NCBI GenBank assembly: GCA_001724265.1
Contig: MEDY01000094.1
Location: 30,552-94,551 of the forward strand
DNA: 64,000 bases
Reading direction: 5' to 3'
DNA from: Rhizaria sp. SCN 62-66
Lineage: Eukaryota; Rhizaria, unplaced
Shown here piece after piece: positions 53,701-63,668 of this stretch (positions within the stretch are counted from its first letter, which is position 1; the number at the start of each line of letters is the position of its first letter). The notes below the pieces were generated by a model. The model was not told the DNA's origin and searched no databases. It saw nothing but the letters and a program-made list of their open reading frames with translations. The translations under genes were made by a program, and so were the position numbers.

Positions 53701-55475
53701 ATGAGTGAGGCCGTCGTGCCGGTCACCGCTATTGCGCCGCCCGCACATAGTACGTCTCTGCTTCCGCCTCCTTTCCGCTCTGATATCAATATGGTCTTCC
53801 GGTTCGCTGATTCGGGCAGCCGCAAGCTCGTCTCTTCCCCGCGCCTTTCCTGCACCGCACCCGCCTCTTGCCACGTCTGTTCACTTTGTTTCCCCGCTTG
53901 ATTACCCTCTTTTACGTATTTTCCCCCTACTCCCGTCCAGTCTCCGGTGGTGATGTGGACTTGAAGTGTACGTGATTGTGCTTGCCCCGTGCTCATTCTT
54001 CGCCTCTGCCACTGCCAACTTCCTTGTCCTTGTCTCCCGCGCCCGTATCTCTATTTCGCTCACTTCCTCTTTTTGCATATTATTTCTCCCTCTTTTTGTG
54101 TTGTGTTTTTTTCTTTGTGCTTCCCCACAGCCTGGCAGCAGAGTGCCCAGGCCGCTCCCGCTGACTCTAACCTGATCGTCAACTACCTGCCCCCGAACAT
54201 GACCGACGACGAGCTCCTCGCCATGTTCTCCGCCTTCGGCACCGTGCTGCACCACAAGATCGTCAAGGATCTCGAGTCCAACCGCTCCATGGGCTACGGC
54301 TTCATCCAGTTCGACTCGGCCGCCTCCGCCTCGGCTGCCCAGGCCGCGCTCAACGGCCAGCGCATGGGCGACAAGAGCCTCAAGGTCTCTCTCGCGCGCC
54401 CCTCGTCGCAGGACATCAAGCGCTCGAACCTGTACGTCGTCTCGCTGCCGCTGACGTGGCAGAAGGAGGACCTGGTCAACCTCTTCTCGCAGTACGGCAC
54501 GGTGATCGAGGCGCGCATCCTGCTCGACCCCGCCACGCAGCAGTCGCGCGGCGTCGGCTTCTGCCGCCTCGACTCGCACCGCGCGGCGCTCAACGCCATC
54601 AGCAACCTTAACGGCACCACGCCGCCCGGCGCGCAGACCAAGATCACCATCAAGCTGGCTGACAACCCCAACTACACGCGCAAGGCGCACCACCACAGCG
54701 GCGGCGGCCACGGCGGCCGCGGCGGCATGGACCACCACGGCCACGGTCACGGTCACGGCCACCACGGCGGCCACAGCGCGCACGGGGGCCACCACGGCGG
54801 CCACAGCGGCCACCACGGCGGGCACATGGGCGGCCACGGCGGGAACCGTCATCACGGCGGCCACGGCGGCGACCGCGCCCACCACGGCGGCGGCCACCAG
54901 TACGCGATGCAGCAGCAGCAGCAACAGGCCCAGGCCCAGCAGCAGGCGCAGCAGCAGGCCCAGGCCGCGGCCGCCGCTCTCAACGGCGGCTACGGCGGCT
55001 ACGGCAAGCACGACGTCAATGCCGCCGCCGCCGCCTACCTCAGCATGGGACAGGTATGTCGTCTCATTGCGCAAATCAAACGACCAATGCTTTGCTTGTT
55101 AGATTTACAGACCTGTGTGAGATGTATGAGAATGTTGTGTGAAACGGATATAATCCAAAATTATGACAAATCTCTCACGTATCTATTTATTTTTTTGTTC
55201 ACTTGTTTTTGCACGTTGCTTGCCGCAGGTCTACGGCCAGCACCCCGGCGCGGCCAACGCGTTCCTGCCGTCATTCGTGATGCAGGGTGGGCAGTATCCG
55301 CCGCAGGCCGGCATGGCGCTGCCGCCCGGGCTCGACACGGCCGCCACATACCGCGCCGCCGCCGTCGCCGCGCAGCAGGCGCAGGCGCAGGCCGCCGCCG
55401 CCGCCGCCGCCGCTGCCGCTGCCGCGGGCTCCAAGGGCGACCAGCAGAGCCAGGGCGACGACGGCAGCCAGGACC

Positions 55476-55508
<33 letters not shown>

Positions 55509-55843
55509 ACGCCGCGGTCGTGGCCGCGTACGCCGCGCACCAGCAGGCCGCCGCCGCCAGCGCGGCCCCACAGCAGCAGCAGCAGCAGCAGCAGCAGTTT
55601 CAGGGCGTGTGCCTGTTCGTATACCACCTGCCGCTGGACGCGACGGACGAGACGCTGTTCCAGATCTTCTCGCCCTACGCGACCGTGTGCTCGACCAAGG
55701 TGATGAAGGACCTCCGCTCGGGTCGCTCCAAGGGCTTCGGCTTCGTCAACGTGCTCACCGAGCAGGACGGCGAGAACGCGATCCAGCACCTCAACGGCTT
55801 CAAGCTGGGCGCCAAGTACATCAAGATCTCGTTCAAGAAGTAA
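53701..55843 (+). CDS. ELAV/Hu-like RNA-binding protein with three RRMs
   Basis: Four exons: 53701-53749, a 27-nt micro-exon 53941-53967, 54131-55053 and 55229-55843. Donors GTACGTC, GTACGTG and GTATGTC; introns of 191, 163 and 175 nt. Product 537 aa with the micro-exon, 528 without; stop TAA. RRM1 (residues ~39-118) has LIVNYLPPNMTDDELLAMF and MGYGFIQF. RRM2 (~129-212) has LYVVSLPLTWQKEDLVNLF and RGVGFCRL. A Gly/His-rich linker with poly-Gln and poly-Ala follows. RRM3 (~459-537) has LFVYHLPLDATDETLFQIF and KGFGFVNV. Two close RRMs, a long hinge and a terminal RRM is the ELAV/Hu and CELF architecture; NLIVNYLP, ARPSS and TKITIKLADNP favour ELAV. Such proteins bind AU- or U-rich mRNA and affect splicing, stability or translation. 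The His-Gly linker is unusual. Confidence 0.93.
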
Positions 55844-56340
55844 GGGGAACGAGATGGAACGTCCTCAGGTATTGTGGTGTGCCAAAAATATGATGATTTC
55901 TCGAAGTTAAGATGGAAATGCTTAAAGGAATTGAGTGAAAGGAAACAACTTGGAATGAATGGTGTTCTGATCTTTTGTTAAGTTAAGTTTCAGTTTATCC
56001 ACACAAACTAAAACCAAGCTGAGAATGAATGAAGTCAATAACGGGACTAAAACTGGAAAGCTAAAGAATGTTCAGTATTGGAATCAAGCAAAACAAGCAA
56101 ACAAACAAAAAAAACGAGATCTTTCTTCCGAGTTCTCGTTCTGGTTCTTATTTTGCAGCCTCAGCGACATCGTTGTTTTGTTCTATAGCTTCAAAGTGAC
56201 ATCTGTGTAGGGCTCTTTTTTACACTTCGCTGTCTCAATCAGTCACACTCATTTGCCGGCTTGATTGACTGCGTTTGCTCATCACTGCGGCTATAACGAC
56301 AACAACAACGACTGTCGCTGCTGTTCTGTTCTTTTTTTAT

Positions 56341-56363
56341 CTTTGCTTTGCTTTGCTTTGCTT
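56341..56363. repeat. (CTTTG)n short tandem repeat
   Basis: Four perfect ctttg units followed by cttg. A simple-sequence tract inside the pyrimidine-rich region. Confidence 0.9.
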
Positions 56364-57140
56364 GATGTCTGTGTCTCTTTCGTTGTGTTACGAGCGCGTT
56401 CGCTAGAGTGTACAGTACTATTGCTCAAGTCTGACTTGACTCTATTCCCCTAATCTAGCTCCCGCTCCAACTCTGGCTCTCATTACTGAGGGCCTTAAGC
56501 TGTAAACGAGACTGTGGCTATGAACAGACGTGTGTATTGACGTTGCTTTGTTTTTCAGGCGCTCAGAGAGAGATGATAGCGCAGTCGTTGCGCTGTTTTC
56601 TGCTCTCTTTAGACCGCTCGACTCACAACAACATTTGTTGCACACAACAACATGACTCTGTATTTGCTACACTGTGATGTTTGCACTCTCTGACTCTGTT
56701 CGTGACCCACGGTCTCTCGGCCAACAACGTCTCCTTCTCTTTCACTCTCTTCTCTTGCTCTCTCGCCCTCGTCCTCGTTGATCTCTCTGTTTCTCTTTCT
56801 GTCTTGTCTGCAGCAACGCTCTCTAGCTCTTCTATTGCTTTTGCTTTGCTTTCTCTCTTTCTCTCTCTAGCTCTTGCTCTTGCTTTCTTGCTTTCTGTTC
56901 GTCTCGTTTCTTTCTTTATATCTTCCTCTTTTTCATCGTTCTCTCTTGCTATCTCGCCCTTACCGTCTTTATCTCCTGTGCCTGTGTTGATGCTGCTGCT
57001 GCCGACGCTGCCGTTGATGTCGCTGCTGCCCGCTCCTCGCTCGCTCGTCTTCTTCATTTCCGTAGCCAACCAACCAACATCTCTCCGTGCTTACGTGCTT
57101 ACGTGTGCGTCACCAGTCTCTCTAAAGCCGATTATTCTCA

Positions 57141-57162
57141 ACTACTACTACTACTACTACTA
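57141..57162. repeat. (ACT)n trinucleotide repeat
   Basis: Seven consecutive act triplets ending in a TAA-containing sequence; a microsatellite in non-coding DNA. Confidence 0.9.
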
Positions 57163-57517
57163 AGAGTTGGCACAGAGTCGCAATTCTTAATCCTCGTCTG
57201 TATGTCGTCATCGTTGGTGTCAACAACACCTACCTCATCGTCACAAAGTGTTATGCGTTAAACCAATCAATTCAATCCCTCCTTCTCTCTCTCACCGATC
57301 CATCCATCAATACTATCAGTATCGTTCAATCACCAGTCAAGCCAGTCTATCAATCTATCTCTATCGATCAATCAATCATTCAACCTAAACTGTAGTCATA
57401 TTCGTAGTATAGCCTGTTTTGTTGTTGCTGTCGTCATCGCCGTCATCATTGTAGTTGTTGTGTCCTTATTGCTTTTTTTTCTTCTTGTAGTTGCTGTTAT
57501 TGTTCTTGTGTCTAATT

Positions 57518-57661
57518 ATGTCTGAACCGCGGTCACATGTGACACCTGTAGAGTGTGAGTGCATCGCTCCTACGGTCGTTGTCGCTGTTACTGTCGTAGC
57601 TGCACTTGTATCAGTCGTGTACGTTATATCGTACTACCAAAAGAAGAAACAGAATCGTTGA
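57518..57661 (+). CDS. Doubtful 47-aa single-pass membrane micropeptide ORF
   Basis: ATG at 57518, TGA at 57659. The product begins MSEPRSHVTPVECECIAP, has a hydrophobic Val/Ala-rich segment (residues ~18-38) and ends in a basic tail YYQKKKQNR, a plausible tail-anchored or type III membrane peptide. Against it: codon choice is not the GC-rich pattern of neighbouring genes, the whole surrounding strand is T-rich (which encodes hydrophobic residues by chance), and a GTACGT donor motif lies inside at 57619. It could instead be a short exon of a larger gene or chance. Confidence 0.25.
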   Translation: MSEPRSHVTPVECECIAPTVVVAVTVVAALVSVVYVISYYQKKKQNR

Positions 57662-60265
57662 GAACTGACTCTGTCCCGAACGAATAATGACAGTGTTCGT
57701 GTGTGAGTGTTTGGCGTCGCATCTGTGTGTTTCTGTTGTCGACAGTGTGAAGTGGTTTCAGAGTCTGCTGATGTTGATATGCAGCCGCTCACAATCACTT
57801 CATATTGTCCAGAGTTTCACCACAGTCGTATCGACACCTGTCTGCGCTCTCGCACTCGTTCTCACTCTCTTTTTTGTACACGGCTTTTACACAGCGCGCT
57901 CTCTCCCTCACTGTTGTTACTGAGCAGTATATGTGTGCGTGTGTGTTTGTGTGTATGTTTGAGTTTGTGTGAGTATGTTAGTCGAAGTAATACGCCTTTT
58001 CTTAGTTTATGGAAGCAGCAGCATGGCTCGCGCGTCTGGCGACGCCTCGCGGCTGTCGCCGACCAGACCATACAGCAGCTGCATATAACTTTACAGTTAC
58101 TCCGACTAAAACACGTACAACACAGCTGATGACGCGCACAAACGTGTGTTCCCCTCTCGTGGCAGTACTCATAAGTCTCAAACAATGACACAAACGCGAC
58201 TCAATGCAAGATCATTAGCTTACTGATGCAACGCAGCGTAGCGCAGCGCAATTTGAGCACAATGGAAACGCAACACTTTTCATATCTCGCCGCCTCAGTC
58301 ATGTTCACAACCTAGTATCTTTTGCGTTGCGCCGTCACAGCCTCTGCCACAGCTACGGCCACACTCGTCCGCATTCGCACTCGCGGTCTTTTTACAGATT
58401 CATGTTTGCTTTTTTCATTAACTTTTCCTCTTTCTTCTGACAACTTCTTCGTTCGCAATCTTCCCCTTTCGCCCGCCCTCTTGTTCTTAAACTGGCCTAT
58501 TTTGCTCTCTGTCTTCTTGCTCGACTTCGTCGATCTATGTGTTTCTGTTTTGCTTTGTGTTTTATTTTTTATTGATTGCTTCGCGTTTGTGTTGTTGCCG
58601 ACAATGTTTTCGTTAGTAGTCCATACTTACTCGCTGCAATTTACTTTCTGTGTCTGCGTGTGCATCTTTGAGTGAGTCTTATTCCGTTGGTTTGCGTGAT
58701 TCTCAACTTTTGTTGTTACGCTGCGACATATCACTTATTCCGTATGCGCACACTTGCACTTGCACTTCATTTGTAATGCGAAACTCAAACTATTTTTACT
58801 AGTTCATCTGTGTTTCATTGATAACATCCCTGAAAACTTTGCTCTCTTCTCGCTCGCTATCCACAGAAACAATAGCTGTAACACAACAAACAACCGAATC
58901 CCAACTGAATTGTCGCGAACTCTCTGTGTTGATGTTGTTGTCGTTGATAATAATGATGTTGTGTTTGTCGCACTTCTTACTTGTTTGCTTCTTCTCGTGT
59001 GCGTTGTTGTTGTTGTTTTTCTGCTCGTTTTTTCCCGTGCGTCTCATTTCATTTGTAAGCTTATATTGTGTCACCACGCGTTTCTCTGTGGCTACTGATG
59101 TCGTCTGTTGCCATTGTCGCTGTTCATGTTGCTGTCGACATTGCTGCAGTTGTTGCTCCTCAGTGCTACTTGCTATTTGACTCCTAACGCGTGCTGCTGT
59201 TGGTCTCTCTATTCGCTCTTTCTTTCTTTGTCATCGTCGTCGTCGTCATTCTCCCGCTAGCGCTTCTGTTGTTGTCGCTGTACTTCGTCCTATTATCTTC
59301 CCCCGTTTCTCGTCCGCTGTTCAACTATCTCCCGCTGTGTCTCTAAACCTTCCCTGTCTGTTAGTAGTATAATTTGTCGACTCTCTCCCCCCAAACTCTC
59401 TCCTTCACGTTCTTTTGTGTTGTCTGTTTGTTTGTTTTTTTGACATTTGCACGCGCGCATGCTCTGGAGTGACTTTTATGTTCACGGTCACTTTTAGTCT
59501 CATCATCGCTGTCTCCGCCTCTGTCACTGTCAATGTCGTTGTCATTGCTGCGGTCGTGACTGATATTGGCGTTCTTCTCATTACTTTTTTTTAATCACGT
59601 AACAGATTGTGTGTACTCGCTTCGATCTCGCTCGCTTTGCTGCCGCTGCAGTGCGTGACAACAGTGCGCACCTAAGTCACATGGCCTGCAGCTCCGTCCA
59701 CACGGCTATGTTGCGTGACGACGGCGGTGCCGTGTGGGAGAGACTTTCGGATCAAATATTATGCGTGGTTTGCGTGTTACCTGACTTATTGTTTTGATAT
59801 ACACAAACATTGCTAAAAAATACTCCCGGATTAGGCTCACCTGCTTGTTTAGCTGACACATTCCTCGAAATGTCACTTAGTCTACAGCAACAACTACGCG
59901 TGTGGTAGGTTGTGGAGGCGTAGGGACTGCCTTTTGAAGGCCAGCTTAAACTCGCTCTATCGACATATATTCATCGTCAAATCTGTATCTCGTATGTTTT
60001 TCCTGTAAGACTTTCTTGTTTTTCTGTTCTTTTTAATTGCAACAATGATTCTTGTTACATGTCAATCATATAATGTCCGTTTCTATTGGCAATTGGGTCT
60101 GTTCATTGTGAATCTCTGCCTCGCGCAACTCACACTTCTGCCCAGCCCCACTATGACCCGTTGCAGCTTCTGCTAGCACTACTGCTGCTTTTTATCAACT
60201 TTTAACAATGTACTTTTGTTCTCTTCTTCCTGCCCCGCCCCATCCTGCGCGCGCAAAGCCGTGCA

Positions 60266-61288
60266 ATGCGCTGGTCGCTGATGCTCGCAGCCGCCCTTGC
60301 GGTATCTCTCTCGCACCTCCCCACGGCGCTCGGCGTCGCCACCTGCGTCGCCCCACCCACCACGCTGACCAACTGCCAGAAGTACGTCACCTACGACATC
60401 ATCGACACGCTCAACACCACGGCTGCGGACGCCGATGCCGTCGCCACCGCGGTTCCGCTACCCAACTGCATGTACTTCGGCCTGCTTGAGTACCAGTGCC
60501 AGAAGAACTTCCCCCGCTGCGTCCCGGGCGTCGACGCCAGCACGTCCGCCACCGAGCTCCTGCTCTGCAAGTCCGTCTGCGAGGCCGGGCGCACGTGGTC
60601 GTTCCAGGGCGCAACGTGCTCGGCGACGCTGTTCAACATGGACGCCGAGTGCGGCAACACTGCCGCCTTCTACGACGGCGCGCCGCCAGACTGCACTAAG
60701 GTTGTCATCAGCGAGATCTCCAACAGCACGCCCGCAGCGTGGAAGTGGGCGCTTGTCGGCATTGCGTGCGCGATCGGTGTGGCGATCCTGGTCTACATGA
60801 TCGTCAAATGCTGCCAGAGGTCGCGCGTGTCCCCCGAGCTCACCGACGACGACATCGAGCGCCCGTTCGAGCACGAGACGGCTTACAAGAAGAAGATGGA
60901 GAAGCGCGCGCAGGGCGAAGCGAAGCAGCGCGAGGAAGAAGCGCGCCGCCGCCGGATGGAGGCCAAGCGCAACGATATCAAGAACTACAAGGAGGCCCAC
61001 AGTCTGGAGAACAGCGAGAACAAAACCACCACTGCGGGCAACGGCACCGACACGAACGAGGACGGCACGGCCTCGGCGCGCGCGAGCAGCCGCCGCCGCC
61101 CGCGCTCCAGCGGCCACAGCCAGAACCGCGCTCACAACCACGGCCACGGCCACGGCCACGAAGACAACCACGGCGACAGCGGCCACGGCGGCAGTGGCCA
61201 CGGTCAGGGCCAGGAGGAGCACGAGGACGGCGCTGGCGCTGGCGCCGGGACCAGCGTCGAGATGACTGTGCCCAACCCCCCCGTTTAA
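60266..61288 (+). CDS. Type I membrane protein with Frizzled-like cysteine-rich ectodomain
   Basis: Single exon, 340 aa, stop TAA. Signal peptide at residues 1-23 (RWSLMLAAALAVSLSHLPTALG). The ectodomain has ten Cys at about 27, 37, 68, 78, 85, 101, 105, 118, 129 and 143. The pattern C...NCQKY, PNCMYFGLLEYQCQKNFPRC and LLLCKSVCEA resembles the Frizzled/SFRP Fz domain (FLC....P.C......PCRSLC). One transmembrane helix follows at ~161-182 (WALVGIACAIGVAILVYMIV), ending KCC, a likely palmitoylation site. The cytosolic tail has an Arg/Glu/Lys-rich helix (KKKMEKRAQGEAKQREEEAR), an Asn/Thr/Ser-rich stretch and a His/Gly-rich run (HNHGHGHGHEDNHGDSGH). There are no seven transmembrane helices, so it is not a Frizzled receptor. 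Ligand unknown. An overlapping upstream ATG at 60208 is out of frame. Confidence 0.75.
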   Translation: MRWSLMLAAALAVSLSHLPTALGVATCVAPPTTLTNCQKYVTYDIIDTLNTTAADADAVATAVPLPNCMYFGLLEYQCQKNFPRCVPGVDASTSATELLLCKSVCEAGRTWSFQGATCSATLFNMDAECGNTAAFYDGAPPDCTKVVISEISNSTPAAWKWALVGIACAIGVAILVYMIVKCCQRSRVSPELTDDDIERPFEHETAYKKKMEKRAQGEAKQREEEARRRRMEAKRNDIKNYKEAHSLENSENKTTTAGNGTDTNEDGTASARASSRRRPRSSGHSQNRAHNHGHGHGHEDNHGDSGHGGSGHGQGQEEHEDGAGAGAGTSVEMTVPNPPV

Positions 61289-62495
61289 ACACCCGAGTCT
61301 GTTCGTTCCTTATCTCTGTTTTGCTCCGTGATGGTGACGCAATTACGAGTGTTGTTATGCTTGCGCTTTGCTGCACTAGACAATTATTGTTGTTGTTGTA
61401 ACTTGCTTCTCTGTGCTTGAGAACTGTTTTCGATCAAATTATGTGTGTGTATGTGTATGATTAATTCTGCAACCTAAATTCTTTTTGTATGTCAAGATAT
61501 AGCGCGACAGTCACTCAGGCAGTCAGTGTTTTTAAGTGTGGAAGTGTGAGTGTGATGAGACCGAGACAGCAACAACAGCAGCAGTATCTTCTTGTTCTTG
61601 AAGATATGATTGCTCGCAACCTTGTTGCTGTTTATAGATACTTTTTGCTCTGCGCATGATCACAAGTCAAATTAGAGAAGATCTGTTTGTTAGCTTCACT
61701 GGTGACGACAGTAGCGTTGATACTGCTGTCTTCATCACTCTGATCTAGTATAGCTTTTACTCGCGCTGTTCGGTTGCTATGACGGAGATTGTAGTTGTGT
61801 TAACTACTTTTCCAAATAGTTTTGATTATTTGTGTATGTAATACTTTAGCGATATTATTTTTAATAAGCTCCTGGCAGTCTTTATCTTGTTTTTTGGTGC
61901 CACTCACATGCACTACTGCCATCTCAATACATTTGTATGTACTTCATTCCACACTCGGCAAAATTACGATATAACACTGTACACGTTTCATCTAATAAGC
62001 ACTGCAAGCCTCTCACCAAGAGGTCTTGATTTCATGTCGCAGGAGCTCAGATAAGTACCCGGAAGCAAATTTGTGGTCGAAGTGTTGAAACTGCTGCGTT
62101 TGCCTAGGCTGGCCACACGATCGAGACGACAAATGGGTTCACTTCGCACCTGATTCTCTCGCTACTTTCATCATGAAAGAGAATAGAGTTGCTGATTTGG
62201 GATGTTCTGTGGCGTAAATATAACTATATATTTGAAAAACCGTCAGAAAATGCGACATATGTCTCCCCACATCTTGCCTAAACTCCAGCGACGTCGCTCA
62301 CTAATTCACCTTGTGCTTTCTGTTTCCTTGTGCTCCGTACCTTCGCTCCCAGCCTCTTTAAGCTTCACATTGGAGCCCAGCACGTCCTTTTCTTTGTGAT
62401 TATCCGCTGCTGCCGCTGCCGCTACAGCTGCTGCTCTTCCTTCCGTGAAGACGAAGAATTCCTCAACGACGACTAGAACAAGGACGACAACGACG
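61289..62495. other. Tandem spacer between the two membrane-protein genes
   Basis: 1.2 kb, AT-rich with TG-rich parts (near 61440-61560). It should contain the 3' UTR of the Frizzled-like gene and the promoter and 5' UTR of the MRH gene. No coding or RNA gene recognised. Confidence 0.6.
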
Positions 62496-63668
62496 ATGCC
62501 CTCCTTTTCGCTCTCCCCGAGCGTCCGCGTGTTCGCCACGGCCCTCATCCTTGCGCTCTCTTGCGCCACGAGCTTTGTCTCCGCCGTGTCTGACGACGCG
62601 TGCGTGCTCACGACCAAGTCCGCGACCTACAACCTGGCCGCACTGTCGGGCGAGGCTGTGGCCAACCGCGCCAGCGACCGCGACCCGAGGCGCACGGAGT
62701 TCCTCTACGCCTGGTCTGTGTGCCACGACGTCGCTATCAGCACCCTGCCCAACGTCAACAAATTCTCGAAAAGTAGTGCGACGCTGTGCAAGGACAAGAC
62801 GGGTGCCGCCTTCCAGGTGACGGGCGTGAAGACCGAAGGGGACACCGACAACCAGACCTGCAAGGTATTGGGAACCAAGGCGGAGATGGCGCTGTCGCAG
62901 CTCGTCGACGGCACGGCCACGGGTGTCACCGTCAAGTACTCCGGTGGTGAGAGCTGCGGCGGGGCTGCGGGCGGCAATACCTTCTCTGTTCACTACCACT
63001 GCAACCAGTTCGTGAACTCCGACCTCGCCATCGGCACTGTGCTTGAGAAGACCACATGCGACTATCACGTCAACGTGCAGTCTGTCTATGGCTGCCCCAC
63101 GCAGTGCTACTCCGCCGCCGGCACGGCCGCAGGCAAGGAGCCCGAGGTCTGCGGCGGCCACGGCATCTGCTCCGTGGACCCCGTGCTCGACGCCGCGCGC
63201 TGCTACTGCAACGACGGCTACCGCGGCCCTTACTGCACTTGTACGTGAACAAACACTCATACGTTGTCAATGAAACGATGTCATTGCGCATGTCTAATCC
63301 GATTAAAACCTTATTACTTTTCAACTTGCTTCTTGTTTATCTCACTCTCGAGCTCTGCTATTGTGTTTTCTCTTTGCTTTCCGTCTCTTTCTGACCTCAT
63401 CTGACGTACAGCGCGCGTTGAGGCGCTGACGAGCGCGACCCCGGTGCTGATGGGCCTTGTCGTCACCCTGCTGCTGATGCTCATGGGCGCGATCGCGCTG
63501 CTGGTGCAGCGTACGCGCAAGCTCACATCGCCGCAGCACCTCGACTACGCGCACATGGACGACGACGGCACGCTCGCAGTGCCCGCGGGCATCAACTCGA
63601 CCGAGCCCGCCGCGCCGGCACCCAAGGCCCCCCGCGGGATGGGCAGCTCCATCAGCATCGACCTCTAA
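62496..63668 (+). CDS. Type I membrane protein with MRH (mannose-6-phosphate receptor homology) and EGF-like domains
   Basis: Two exons: 62496-63240 and 63412-63668, 171-nt intron (GTACGTGA...GTACAG, phase 1); 333 aa, stop TAA. Signal peptide at 1-30 (VFATALILALSCATSFVSA). An MRH-type beta-barrel spans about Cys36 to Cys204: YAWSVCHDV, SATLCKD, QTCKVLGTK, VKYSGGESCGG, FSVHYHCNQ and LEKTTCDYHVNVQSVYGC, as in CI-MPR repeats and Atg27. The Glu and Tyr of the ligand site (E-x3-C-x-Y) are present; the Arg usually before the Ser/Thr-x-x-F-x-C strand is not seen, so mannose binding is uncertain. A short EGF-like module follows (CGGHGICSVDPVLDAARC to GYRGPYC). Exon 2 encodes a transmembrane helix at ~261-283 and a short tail. 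Probable endosome, Golgi or vacuole cargo receptor. I chose ATG 62496; upstream codons in frame are non-ATG. Confidence 0.85.

Larger units (their letters stand above)
55844..60265. other. 4.4-kb gene-poor, pyrimidine-rich tract
   Basis: No recognised gene with neighbour-like codon bias. The plus strand is strongly T- and C-rich, especially 56720-56970 (CT repeats) and 57400-59600 (tgttgtt and ttctt motifs). Simple repeats are frequent. It could hold the long 3' UTR of the ELAV-like gene, a long 5' UTR or 5' intron of the Frizzled-like gene, or a noncoding transcript. One 47-codon ORF with a membrane segment is listed separately. Antisense Arg/Glu/Lys-rich frames are the complement of CT-rich DNA. 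Confidence 0.6.

Noticed and set aside
56623-57069. Minus-strand Glu/Arg/Lys-rich frame of 148 codons
   Set aside because: Starts at a non-ATG codon and is simply the complement of CT-rich simple sequence; no codon bias.
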